Shown here piece by piece: positions 13,552 through 23,941 of a stretch of 64,000 nucleotides of DNA; the first letter of the stretch is position 1; each line of letters begins with the position of its first letter. The stretch is from Agaricus subrufescens (Eukaryota; Basidiomycota; Agaricomycetes; Agaricales; Agaricaceae), in NCBI GenBank assembly GCA_029945375.1, contig CM057062.1, positions 1,674,001-1,738,000 of the forward strand. Direction: 5' to 3'. The notes under the pieces were generated by a model. That model did not search any database. It worked only from the letters and a program-made list of their open reading frames with translations, and was not told where the DNA came from. The position numbers and the translations under genes are program-made.

Positions 13552-14896
13552 ATGCACTCCCAGTCCCCACCACCGCTGCGACACCCGGTCCCCACACACC
13601 CCGCCTACATCCCTGAGCCGCCGTCCACCCCCGCCTCTCCCCAGGGCTATCAGCGTTACACGTCTTCGCCTGGTCCTCAGCAGTCTACCCCGCCCATGCC
13701 CTCCTACTCTCATGCTCCTTCTCAGGTCCCCGCATATACCAGCCCTTTTGCCCACAACCAGCATGGCCAGGCAGGATACCACCAAAATGCTCCCCCGCCT
13801 GCCCCAGCTGCCGACGGTGGAATGGGCAATATACCTGCAACCCAATTCGGTGCGTGGGGCATCGATGGCGCCACAGCGCAGCTAGGTATGCAACTCGGTC
13901 ATAGTGCAGTTGCCGCTGGCCAGGAATATATGCAACGAAACGTGCGTATATCCTGAAAATTTACTCTCAATTTCTACGATCTGACACGGTTTTTTTTTTT
14001 TGACGTAGTTTGGCACGCTCTTCCCTTCTACCAATCTCAAATACCACTTCAACGTGTCCAACTCATACGTCATACACAAATTGAGGCTTATCTTATTTCC
14101 TTGGACGCATAAACCCTGGGTGAGGAAGCTTAGGAGGACAGAAAATGGGCAAACCGAATGGCAATCGCCTAGAGATGATATAAACAGTCCTGACCTATAT
14201 ATTCCAGGTAAGCCTCTCCAATGTGGCCAATAAACACAGCTGACACTGGTTCTAGTAATGGCCATCGTGACCTATATCCTTTTGAACGCTCTTCACCGAG
14301 GCCTCGAGAAGAATTTCAATCCCAAGGTATATTTGATGCTGTAACCGTGTCTCCGTGTGCTGACCTATGAATCGTCAGATATTGGGTGAAAGCGCGTCGC
14401 GTGCGATTGCAGTCGTGATATTGGACTTTATCTTTGTCAAACTTGGCTGCTACTTTCTCAATATCCAAGGAGCAAGTCAAGTTGTGGATCTAATTGCGTA
14501 TGGAGGGTATAAGTTTGTGGGGTGCGCATTTATGTCTTTTTCTCGTTATATGCGCGTATTCATGGGTTTTCTTAGCGTCATTGTCACAATTACTGCGGGC
14601 TTCCTCGGTTTCTCTGGGCCGTTGTGGATTCTTGTCTTTGTGTACTCATTCCTTGCGACCGCCTTCTTCCTTGTACGTCCTCGACCTCTTCTTTCGTTCG
14701 TAATTAGTAAACCTTTCTTTAGCTTCGATCACTACGTTCAGTTGTTCTCCCAGACCCCTCAATATCCATATCAACCAACTCAAATGCTACCACGACTGTC
14801 ACCGTCAATCCTGCACAGCGACGAAGGAGAATCGCGTTCCTCTTTTTTGAAGCGGTTTTGCAGATTATCTATATGGCTGTTCTTGTTCGCATTTGA
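13552..14896 (+). CDS. YIF1: YIF1-family ER-Golgi transport protein
   Basis: Multi-pass Golgi/ER membrane protein that works with YIP1 and Rab GTPases in COPII vesicle fusion. It has 357 aa in six exons: 13552-13941, 14009-14207, 14256-14326, 14379-14521, 14576-14672 and 14723-14896. The first exon is a Pro/Gln/Ser-rich cytosolic tail. Family segments then follow in order: FGTLFPSTNLKYHFNVSNSY, KLRLILFPWTHKPW, YIPVMAIVTYILLNALHRG, and five hydrophobic segments up to a C-terminus ending QIIYMAVLVRI. Lengths and order fit YIF1/HRF1. The ATG at 13552 was chosen because the upstream TTG frame is only a Thr repeat with no ATG. NC2-alpha follows about 195 bp downstream. Confidence 0.92.
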
Positions 14897-15091
14897 GTGT
14901 TTGGTCCTTAGTTTGAGGATATGTCGATCTACCACGAATTCTACTTATACATGTGGATTACTGGATAATAGTCAGGTTCGCTGAGATGAATCACAGGGAT
15001 GAGGAATGAATTGATGTCAGACAGTGTGATGGTCAAAAGAACAAAGAGTATACATAGACGTGGTCTTGTTTTTCCCACTCAACCAACGACC

Positions 15092-15921
15092 ATGAAGAAC
15101 AAGAATAAGCAAACGAAATTCCCAGTCGTAAGATATATAGCTCCTCCCCGGTTGCACAGGTTTGACTAATGAGTCTTTTTTGCAGGCGCGAATAAAGAAG
15201 ATTATGCAGAAGGACGAGGAGGTGGGCAAGGTTGCACAAGCGACGCCGATTGTCATTTGTACGCGCGTCTTCCTTTCTTTCTCTGTGCTTCCGTTCGTCG
15301 ATATTGGATGTGATGCTTATTGTCGTGTAGCGAAAGCGCTGGAACTGTTCCTCGGATTGCTTATTGAAGAATCGACAAAAGTGACGACGGATCGTGGATC
15401 GAAGAAGGTTGAGGCGTATCACCTGTACGTTGTCCCTTTTTTTTTTTGTGTCTCATCGTGGTAAGGAGAAGTTAATTTGGACTAATTGGCGATGTATATA
15501 AAGGAAACATGCTGTTGATACGACAGAGATGCTTGATTTTTTGAAGGAGATTGTGGAGGCTGTACCGGATCCGAGTGCTGGAGGGACGATTGATTTGGAG
15601 GCTGAGAATGCGGAGGGAAAGAAGAAACGCAAGTCGAAAAAGCCGGCTGCTGCTAGTGGTGCTGGTGCTGGTGCTGGTACTGGTACTGGTGAGGGAGAGA
15701 GTGCAGCGACTGCGCCGAAGCGACGGAGAAGAAAGAAACAGGTTGAAGGAGAGGAGGGTGGTGGTGAAGGGAAGAAGATGGTGGACTCGACAGAGATGCT
15801 GCAGCCGATGATACGGAGGAGGGATGCGGAGGGAGATACGAACATGGATGACTATGATGAAGAGGAGGTGGCGCCGAGGAGGAAGAGCCCGGAAGAGGAG
15901 GAAGAGGACGGGGAGGAGTGA
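15092..15921 (+). CDS. BUR6: Negative cofactor 2 alpha subunit (DRAP1/Bur6-like)
   Basis: Histone-fold subunit of NC2, which clamps TBP on promoters and blocks TFIIA/TFIIB entry. It has 206 aa in four exons: 15092-15127, 15186-15258, 15331-15424 and 15504-15921. The joined N-terminal domain reads [20 protein letters not shown], then [20 protein letters not shown], then a third helix with [20 protein letters not shown]. These are the H2A-like histone-fold helices of NC2-alpha. After VEAVPDPSA the C-terminus is low-complexity: basic KKKRKSKK, a Gly/Ala/Thr repeat, then a Glu-rich acidic tail. The first exon is only 36 nt. It converges on SLD5, whose stop lies 46 bp away on the other strand. Confidence 0.93.
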
Positions 15922-15966
15922 GAGAGAGATGGATGTAATTGTATATTATGGTAATGTACAGTGGGA

Positions 15967-16785
15967 CTATACGAGCTCGGCCTCGCCTCGCGCAACTAGA
16001 TGCTCGACCACGGAAAAGTGGGTGAGAGAGATGTGGCCCTTGAGCATCTCGTGCTGTGTACCACTGTGGTGGGGGGCATCAGCGTGAGTGTCAACGACGA
16101 CGATGAGGAGAAGGGCTTACTCGGGTAGACTGACGGGAGGACAGTCCTCCAGCGCGTGAACAAAGACCGGGCGGGTCACATCGGGTGTGTTCACTGCTGC
16201 GGGGTCAGACGGTGAAGGCAAAGAGACTGGGAGAGAGACGGACTCATCGGCGGCATGTAGTACGGCGTCTCGTCGTCGAGATGCTGTTGAGGTTCGGGCA
16301 GACTCTGAAGGACGCTGTAGTTGAAATGTCTGTCGGTGAGGTCGGCGTGTCGACTGGCATGCTCGCGCTCGGCGGCAGTGAGGCGCGTCTGGACATCGGC
16401 ATTGGACGTGATATAGCGCGCATATTTCTCTATCTGTGAACCAGCATTTAGGCACTGTCGAAAACATCACGAAAGGCACACACTTTGTAGAGCCGCGTGC
16501 GGACGTAGGAGCGGACGATAAACTTGACGCGCTCGATGTCGAGCTGGACGAGGGTGATCCTGAGGTGCTCGTCATCGGAGAGGGAGGGGTCGCCCCTGAG
16601 GAGCTGCACGGCGTCGGACTGTCTGTGTGTGATTGATGAGGCAAGAGGGGTGTGCGGGGCGGGTGGACTTGCCTGCGGAGGTGATCGAGGATGGCGGCGA
16701 GGAGGTGGTGCTGGGCGGGGAGGATGTCGGGGGCGTGTCGCTCGTTGGCCCAGTGCCGAGTGAGGAGGTCGATGTCGGTGGGCAT
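15967..16785 (-). CDS. SLD5: GINS complex subunit SLD5
   Basis: Subunit of the GINS complex, part of the CMG replicative helicase. CDS on the minus strand, exons 16785-16669, 16618-16484, 16433-16244, 16196-16121 and 16063-15967; 204 aa. Conserved segments: LTRHWANERHAPDILPAQ, LVQLDIERVKFIVRSYVRTR, YYMPPM, TRPVFVHALED and the B-domain end HISLTHFSVVEHLVARGE. The first intron has two equivalent readings (GC-AG at 16672, or GT-AG at 16668) that give the same protein. The acceptor before exon 4 is a tandem NAGNAG. The N-terminus is about 20 aa shorter than in human GINS4, so an upstream exon is possible. The start codon lies 67 bp from the divergent START-like gene. Confidence 0.9.
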
Positions 16786-16852
16786 GGCGAGGACCCTGGG
16801 CAATCAGAAGGAGAGAGTTGGCTGCTCGGTGCCACCCGCCACCACGACCACC

Positions 16853-17944
16853 ATGACCTCGTCGCTGGGCTCGCAGTCCGACTCTGCCGTCGACCAGCAG
16901 CAGCGGCCTCGACGCTCGCACGGACACCGTTCGAGGCTGCAGCCGCTCGCCGCGCTCTCTCTCCAGCCGTACAAACTCTCGAGTATACCTCTCTCCTCCA
17001 TGGTGCAGGCACGCTGAATGCGCATATGTGACCCTCACAGATCTCCCCGCCAACGACGCCCTCGTCCCCGAGGCCCTCGCCATTCTCTCCGACTCGCGGC
17101 AGTGGAAGACGACGAAATCGTACAACGGAACACAGATCTGCATGCACACCATCCCCATAAACTCGGTCGACCAGCTCTGGTGCTGCGCCAAGTACGAGTG
17201 GCAGACAGAGCCGCCGCCCAACACGCACATGCTCGAGCCGGCCCCGACGCTGTACACACACCTGTGGAACAAGATGAGCAAGTCGAGGATCCCGTCGCAG
17301 CGGCAGTGCGGGTCCCTTTTTTCCTTTTTTTTTCGTTCACACTCGTTGATGCCCGCGACGCAGATACATCCCGGAGATCGTCTCGGCCATCGACATCAAG
17401 GCGATATCGCGGTCGCGATCCATCTGGTCGGTGTCGTACGACTTTGGGACGCCGCTGTCGCCGCGCGTGTGCGCCATGCTGCAGGTGCTTAAATTGATCG
17501 CCAGCGTTCCTGGCAGTCGGACAGGGCATGTCTGTCCCGTTGTTCTCATCACGTCGTTCCTGACCCTGTCTGCCCAGCATCGCCATCACCATCCCGGTGG
17601 ACCTGAACGACTCATCAGAAAACCTCACAGTCCTCGAGGACCCGGGTGTCAAGGGCCGGTTTGTGTCCATCGAACATCTCAGGGAGTATGAAGGCGGGCG
17701 GATCATCGAGTGGCGGAGGATCCTCTGCGGAGAGTTTGGCGGGCTCATCCCCCGCTTCTGCGTCAGACGGTCCATGCCCGAGAAACTCGCCCAGGTGCGT
17801 TTATTGCCTCTCAAGTAGCAGAATATTAATAATTTGCGGAATCTACACAAGGATGCGCAACGCTTTCTACAGTGGGTCGTCGAGCCAGAGACTGCGGTGA
17901 ACGAGGAGCAGGAGGGAGAGCCGAAATTACAAACGAAATGGTAG
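16853..17944 (+). CDS. START-like domain protein, probably DUF3074
   Basis: Fungal protein with a START/helix-grip type fold, probably the DUF3074 family; the ligand is unknown. Well-supported exons are 17041-17311, 17364-17468, 17578-17794 and 17852-17944, preceded by an exon ending at 17002. Notable segments are DLPANDALVPEALAIL, QWKTTKSYNG, LWCCAKYEW, RSIWSVSYDFGTPLSPR, and a C-terminal EWRRILCGEFGGLIPRF then DAQRFLQWV; the last pattern is a typical terminal helix of START-like folds. The 5' end is uncertain. ATG 16853 needs an extra 38-nt intron (16929-16966) to reach the right frame, which is short for this genome. Its stop codon is one base from the DAP1 stop on the other strand. Confidence 0.7.
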
Positions 17945-17945
17945 T

Positions 17946-18660
17946 TCACGCAGCCCCATTCTCGACCAGCTTGCCGCAGATGATGTACTTGTTGGAGAAA
18001 TGTTCGATCCAGCCTGTGTCAGCGATGAGCACATATGTATACACTTTGTTTAATGATATTCCCCCTGGCGTACCTTTCATGTTGTCCCTGAATGACTGTC
18101 AGCCCGAGTGTGTTATTACACATGAGAGAGAACTTACACTTCGTCTGGTTTGAGGTCGTCGAGCTTGTCGAGCGGTTGGTCTACCGGCGTCAGTACCTCT
18201 GCGAGATATGCCTCTGTTCAGCAAGCCGTCACCACACGGCCTCGTCGCTGCTCACCGGGATCAAAGCTCTGCTTGGCCATGCCCCTCGAGGCATCTCTTC
18301 CGGCAAAGTTGCCATACATGCCATCTGCGCAGATATGCATATGTATATATAGGTGTTGCGGTCAGTGCACTCACCAGGGCCATAGAAATTCCTGCCACTC
18401 GTCACATCGTACACCGTGCCATCAATGGCGAGCAGGATCCGTTCACCATTCGTTCCGTTGAAAGGCTCGAGCGTCTTGGGGGTGTAGACCTTGAAGAGGA
18501 CCGAGGGGGGGTGCGACTTGGGCATCCATGAGTAGCCGGCCTTGAACTCGTTGGGGACGGGGCGCGGGGGCGAGGTCTTGGGGAAGATGATGCGCTGGAC
18601 AGAGTAGAGGATGTAGAGAAAGAGGGCGGTGTTTATTGGCGTGCCCAGATGAGAGCCCAT
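17946..18660 (-). CDS. DAP1: DAP1, cytochrome b5-like haem-binding protein (MAPR family)
   Basis: Membrane-anchored haem protein of the MAPR/PGRMC family that supports sterol-synthesis P450s (Erg11) in yeasts. It has 165 aa in five minus-strand exons: 18660-18375, 18324-18256, 18198-18138, 18087-18074 (14 nt) and 18013-17946. An N-terminal hydrophobic anchor (NTALFLYILYSV) precedes the b5-like domain: ILLAIDGTVYDVTSGRNFYG, GMYGNFAGRDASRGMAKQSF, then DQPLDKLDDLKPDE and a final WIEHFSNKY helix. The tyrosines that bind haem in this family are present. The start follows the upstream CPL1-like gene by only 22 bp, and the stop nearly touches the convergent START-like gene. ERG25 and a P450 in this window belong to processes DAP1 is linked to elsewhere, but they are over 18 kb away. 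Confidence 0.94.
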
Positions 18661-18682
18661 GTTAACTACTACAGTCACGCTG

Positions 18683-19582
18683 TCACATCACCCCGACGCA
18701 CTTGCCCTGCCGACACGCCACCCCGCCCTCCCGCACACTGCAGTCCTCCCCGCCCGCCCTCTCTCCCGGCAGCGGCACCGTGCATCCCCCGCCTTGCAAA
18801 GCATGTTATTAACTGTTATTCTGGCTCACAGAGACACACTCACAGCTCTCCAGGTCGTTTTGCGTGTCGACGCACTCCCAGGTTCTCGCGTCTCGGCCCA
18901 GCTTTCCACACGCTTGCATCCCCTGGGGGCACATATGGCCACGCGCCCGGCGGTAATGGGGCCTTGCGCTGGGGCATCCTTGGAATATGCCGCATTTTCC
19001 GTTGCATTCCATGAGCGGCTTTTTGCACACACACTGCTTCGCGGATGGCTGGTACCTAAAAATAGCTTTCAGTCGATATTCAGTGTTTGGCTCTCTCGAC
19101 TAACCCGTCTTTGCAGTCGAATGCGCAGGGGTCGCCCTTGGTGCAGGTCGCGATTGCATGATCTGCATAGTGACAAACGCGTCCCTTGCTTCTGATCTAT
19201 CCGTTCTCAATCACAAGGCAGTTCGCGTATTCATATGCGCGTTTATACTCACCATGTTTTTGATTGCTGTAACAACATACGACTTTCCTGCGGACTCGAC
19301 GCCGGCTTTGGCAACTGGGTCGCTCAATACAAAATCAACGACTCCGTCGAGACAGAGACACACATCTGTGTGTGCTATTCGTCAACCTTTCCAATGAGTA
19401 GGTATCAAATCCTTACCTATCACCCCGACGTCGTGTTTTTTTCCTGGAATTACTCCCTGGGGGACCTTCAACACCTCATGGATGCTTGCACAAGTATCAA
19501 CACGTTGATACAACCCTTCTGCAGCACTGGCCACTATGCTCGCCGCGCCGAACACGATCCCAATAAGAGACTTGACATGCAT
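18683..19582 (-). CDS. Secreted CPL1-like domain protein
   Basis: Secreted cysteine-rich protein of the basidiomycete CPL1-like domain family (CPL1 of Cryptococcus is capsule- and host-interaction related). It has 226 aa in five minus-strand exons: 19582-19417, 19365-19253, 19184-19105, 19055-18844 and 18792-18683. It begins with a signal peptide (MHVKSLIGIVFGAASIVASA). A CLCLDGVVDFVLSDPVAKA segment typical of the family follows, then a Cys-rich middle with CAFDCKDGYQP. The CPL1-like domain follows: CPQGMQACG, WECVDTQNDLESCGGC and a terminal CRQGKCVGV. Two acceptors are AAG rather than CAG or TAG, but the joined frame is fully consistent. The function here is unknown; a cell-wall or extracellular role is inferred from the family. 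Confidence 0.88.
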
Positions 19583-20974
19583 CGTGCAAAGAACAAGTCG
19601 AGAACGGACAGTCCAGCATCCCTATATCACTCCCTTCTTATACGTCTCTCCCAGTCACCCCTCAATCATTGATGTCGGTCAATGATACCTTCCATACGGA
19701 CCGATTCATTCACTCTAAACAGCAGTATTCCTACCCCATCACCGCATTCAAACCAACTTTATACATCCTTCAGCACATCCTTCATATCCCCTCACCCTGT
19801 CTTTCCGCGACGCACGTATCTGCGCTAGAGAAAACACCCGCCTCCAATATATTCACAGAAACTTATCCGCTATTCGAATTGCTACGCCACCTCCGAAACG
19901 AAATCACATATTTCAAGCTGCCAATCCAAAGTGTAAATGGCATTGCTGACTATGCACGGTTCGATCAGAAGCCCCCCTTTGCACACGGCTCCTTCGCATT
20001 CCGAATTAATCAAAAAGAAAAAAAAAACCCCTTTTGCCCAGCCCACAACTCGGTAAATTTACAGACTAAAAATCCTTCTCTCTCTCTTGTGGTATTTTGT
20101 GATATCGTTTACCTGATTAATGTATGCAATATAACGACCAAAAATCGATACCCCACCTTTTCTTTGCACTGGTAAGAGTCCAGAATTGGGTTCGATTTCT
20201 ATCCCCCTCTTTTCTCCGAACCCGCTTAATTAATTAATCAAAAAAGTTTGGTATAGAGGATCCGCATTCTTCATAATGAACATCTCGGCTGAAGATGACC
20301 GTGTTGCCCCAAAAGTCGCAATCGTTCATCTGTGGGTCCTTGTTTTTTTTTTTTCGAAACACTCCATTCGACAAGGTATTCAAATTTATCTCCCTCGTCT
20401 TTGAGGCGCAACTTTTACTCTTCGAGTGTGCTTGTGGGTAACCACTGGACGTATAACTAATATATCAACCAATCGGACTTCCTTTAGATTTGCCTCCTAT
20501 CCCTTAAACACGACGTTTCTTCCATATCTTCCATTTCGGTGATACGCGATTCACGATTATTTGGCCACAACTTAGAATCCTGCCCAATACTTATCCTCAG
20601 GAGTAGATCTTGCTGTCGCTTTGACAACACCTTGTTTTTTTTTTCATACCGGCGCCGCCAAGGGTCCGTCGAGGGGGAGGGCACAATGAAGAAGGAAAGG
20701 CACAGAATAAAAGGCGATAGGGAAACTTACTTGACACATGGTCAGGCCCGATGTATTCGTACCTTTGGAGGGCATCGTCTGCCACGTTTTGTATCCAATC
20801 GCTCGTTCTTATCGTGCAATGAATGTATATATATATATATATATAATAATGCTCCACGATATACAGAATAATATACAGCGTCCATCCGAAAGAAGAATTG
20901 TCGCTACACAGTATGAAAAGGTATCCTGCCTCAGCGCAAAGGAACAACAAAGAAAAAAAACAAAATGCGCCTCA
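19583..20974. other. Intergenic region between CPL1-like gene and GH5
   Basis: About 1.4 kb separating two minus-strand genes: upstream DNA of the CPL1-like gene and downstream DNA of GH5. It is AT-rich with several A or T runs and holds a (TA)n microsatellite. No conserved peptide, tRNA or transposon end was found. Confidence 0.6.
20826..20844. repeat. (TA)n microsatellite
   Basis: About 19 bp of alternating TA directly visible, followed by ATAATAATG. It lies about 130 bp downstream of the GH5 stop codon, probably in or just past its 3' UTR. Confidence 0.85.
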
Positions 20975-23941
20975 TTACATAACGATACACCCATCCGTGC
21001 AATCACATAACCAACTCTTCTTCCGACTCTTCGTACTCGCCGTATTTGGAACTTCAACCCAACCTCCTGGTCGAACTTTAATAGCACCGCCTCGTCTCTT
21101 CACTTCGATCACCATGTCTTCTTCCTTCGGACTTTGGTCGTACGACCAAAATAGCGTCTGACCTTTGATGTTCCATCGTCCACGAGACACCTTGACTTCG
21201 ACATCAAAAAGGTCTTCGCGATCTTCGATTCCTTCCAAGACTCTCCTCTTTCCACCGCGCCCTGTACCCTCTTCCATGTCACTGTCAGTGTACTCTCTAA
21301 AGGCATACTCCTTTGGTAAGTTCAGATCCACCGTCGAGCTATTCTTCGCCTTCATATCTCCACACCACTTTGCCCTGGACTTTTCTAGCAACTCGTGACT
21401 TGCGAAATGCACCAGGGGAATGAAAAACTCGGTCGTGATCTCCTCCTGACCGGTGCTTGCGGTCGATGAAGTACCAGCCGGGACCCGAATAACACATTTA
21501 AACTCGGCTTTTCCAATGTCAAACTTGGTGTCCACCACATCTCCCAAAACCTTTACTGGTCGTGGGCGACAAAAAGCTCTGACGGCTCTCGCACCATCCG
21601 TCAGGAAGTCAAATGGATCATCATCATGGCAGACAGACGAAAGTAGAAGTGACGTTGTTGAGTCCTTTTGTGCTATAGTGGTCGCAGAAGGTTCTGTTGT
21701 CGGAGAAAGTGTGGATGATGCCGTCGGTACTGGTGGGTCCCCATAGCCGATGGCGGGAAGAGGAATGCTGCTCGTCCCTCTCGTTGAAATCGTGTTCAGA
21801 CTCAACGCAGAAGCGTTCGCGCTCTCCAGCACAGCCGTACTCCTCCCGCCACCACCACTGAGCAGTCTAGCTTGACTTTCACTCTTCGCCTTCTTCGCTC
21901 CTTCCCGTGTCTTCTCATTACCACTCCACCGTCTCGCTCTCGCTCTCAACCCCCTCTCGGCACAATCGGAACGATTACCCTCATCGCCGTAACCCTCACC
22001 ATTGTCATACGTACACCTCATATCATCGCCACTCCATAAACTCAAATCCTCGCCATTCCACGCATCTCCCCACTGATGTGAATGCCCTCGTGCTATATAG
22101 GTCCAAACCGTGTACGCAACATTGTTGTATTCATCGCAGGCATTCAGCGATGCATCCAAAGCTTTCTCTTGGTTTTTGTAATCGCCTTTTGATGAATAAT
22201 ATGAGTGCTTGTCATCCATATCGAAAGGAGTGCCAATTTCCCCAATAACCGTAGGGTATTGATTGTAGGGACCTGCTGTAGGGTGTAAGGAACACGGGGT
22301 GGTGATGAGCTTCGCGTCGTCTTTGAGCATCCCGATCTGCTCAACCAGACTCTTCCGGATGGCCTTTTCACCAATCTTTACGGCTTGTAACGGGAATCGA
22401 TATTTACCCCGTAAGACGCCCAGTGAATCAGCATTGAACCAATTCCAGTGTTTGGTTATAAGCGTCAGGCCATCGTAATAATGCCCAGTGTACGCACACC
22501 TTCCTTTCAGAATTTCTTCATCCACTCTCGGAGGTAAGGCAAATACCGGGGGCTGGATAAACAAGATGGCCTCGGGATGTGACGAGCGTATTCGCTCTCC
22601 ATAAGCTTTGAAATGCGGTAACCAAAAGTCGTTCATGAACTCGACTTCGATACCCGTTGTAGGATGATATTTAAAATAATCTGGCTGGAGCATATAGCCA
22701 GACTCTATATCCCAAACGCCATGCAAAGCCCATACGCAAGTGCCTAGAGGCCATTTCGAGATGTCGCGTTTCCAACCCCAGCGAGGATGAGTGCCATCGG
22801 GCAATTCGCCACCGTTGCAGTGATCTGTTTCGGCCCACACCTTTCTTCCCTTAGGGTTGACGTCAACGGTTCCGGTACGCTTCGGTCCAAACGTGCCGAA
22901 GTCCCAACATTCAACCCTCTGAGGCTGACCCATGCCGAGGCGAAGCGATTGAGCCGGAGTAGGGGTGGTGCCCTTTTTTAGAGTGGTACCCTGTTTCGTC
23001 GGTAATTTGTTCAGATCATCCCAGGAGACTAGGCCTTCCGCCGGTTCATTGAGAGTGTCCCAGCCAATGATGCAAGCATTTCTTAGACCGGTACCTTCCT
23101 CCTCATCAGCTCGTCGGATCCGGTCTGCTAGTTCACCAAAAGCAGCGATGTAGTGTGACTGAAGGTAGTCTTGGATGTTCATGTCGTCGATGATACAGTT
23201 GGGTGCGAATGTTCGTCCAGCGAAGAAGAGGGTAAAGAGGGTGAGGGAGAAAAGACGGCCGTAATTTGTTCCCCAAATCATGGCAGGGAAAGTCGATGGG
23301 TCGGCATTGTGGGGGAATGGATATTCAGAATGTAGTAGTGCTGCCTGAGTAGCGGAGATGTGGTAAGGGTCGATACCGCAAGCGGGTATCGTCCAAAAGG
23401 GCGCTCCTGAACCGCCAGAAAAACGAGACCACTAAAAAAATGTTTCAGAAAATGGAACATAATGAGACGTAGAGTAAACGAACGGTATCCTGGTGCGGGT
23501 CCATATACACGCGGAAACCATATTCTTTGCATTTAACCAAGACCCGAATAATGTAGTCCATATACTCATAGTCGTATTTTTTGCTGGGGAGGCAAAGTCT
23601 CAGACGGGTAAAACACAGAGCGAGGAAAAAGAGACTGACGGTCCGGCACGTTCCAACGCCTCCCAGGTAACTGGGAAGCGTAGGAGATTGAAACCCCAAC
23701 CACGCAATCGAGCGAGGTGTTCGTCAGCAGAGCCATCTTCCAAGTTGAGGGGCTGGCCAATGAAGGATTCTCCACCAGCCTCGGCGGTGTCCCAAAAGCG
23801 GCTAAGGAGATGGGACGGCTGGTCGAGCGGCGACTTGCTCGAGCCAGAGAGGTTCACGCCTCTGAGGAAGATTTTGCGGCCATGAGAGTCGACAAAGGAG
23901 AACTGGGCGGTGTTGAGGATACCCGCGTCAGTCGACGACAT
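20975..23941 (-). CDS. Glycoside hydrolase family 5 protein, steryl-beta-glucosidase-like
   Basis: Large GH5 enzyme resembling fungal EGCrP2/Sgl1-type beta-glucosidases acting on steryl glucosides or glucosylceramide. It has 952 aa in three minus-strand exons: 23941-23640, 23583-23484 and 23431-20975. The N-terminus shows [14 protein letters not shown] and [33 protein letters not shown] spans the second intron. The acid/base Glu lies in [11 protein letters not shown] (residue about 263) and the nucleophile Glu in [10 protein letters not shown] (about 532). [14 protein letters not shown] and [10 protein letters not shown] are also typical of this subfamily. A Ser/Thr-rich linker (about residues 650-720) separates the barrel from a C-terminal beta-rich domain. 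There is no signal peptide, so an intracellular enzyme is likely. The substrate is inferred from similarity. Confidence 0.88.

Noticed and set aside
16117..17281. Several overlapping long frames on both strands around SLD5 and the START-like gene
   Set aside because: High GC content opens many frames; only the spliced SLD5 and START-like frames carry conserved segments.
20181..20200. Possible tRNA T-arm (GGTTCGATTTC)
   Set aside because: No pairing stem of the right length and no A box or acceptor stem around it.
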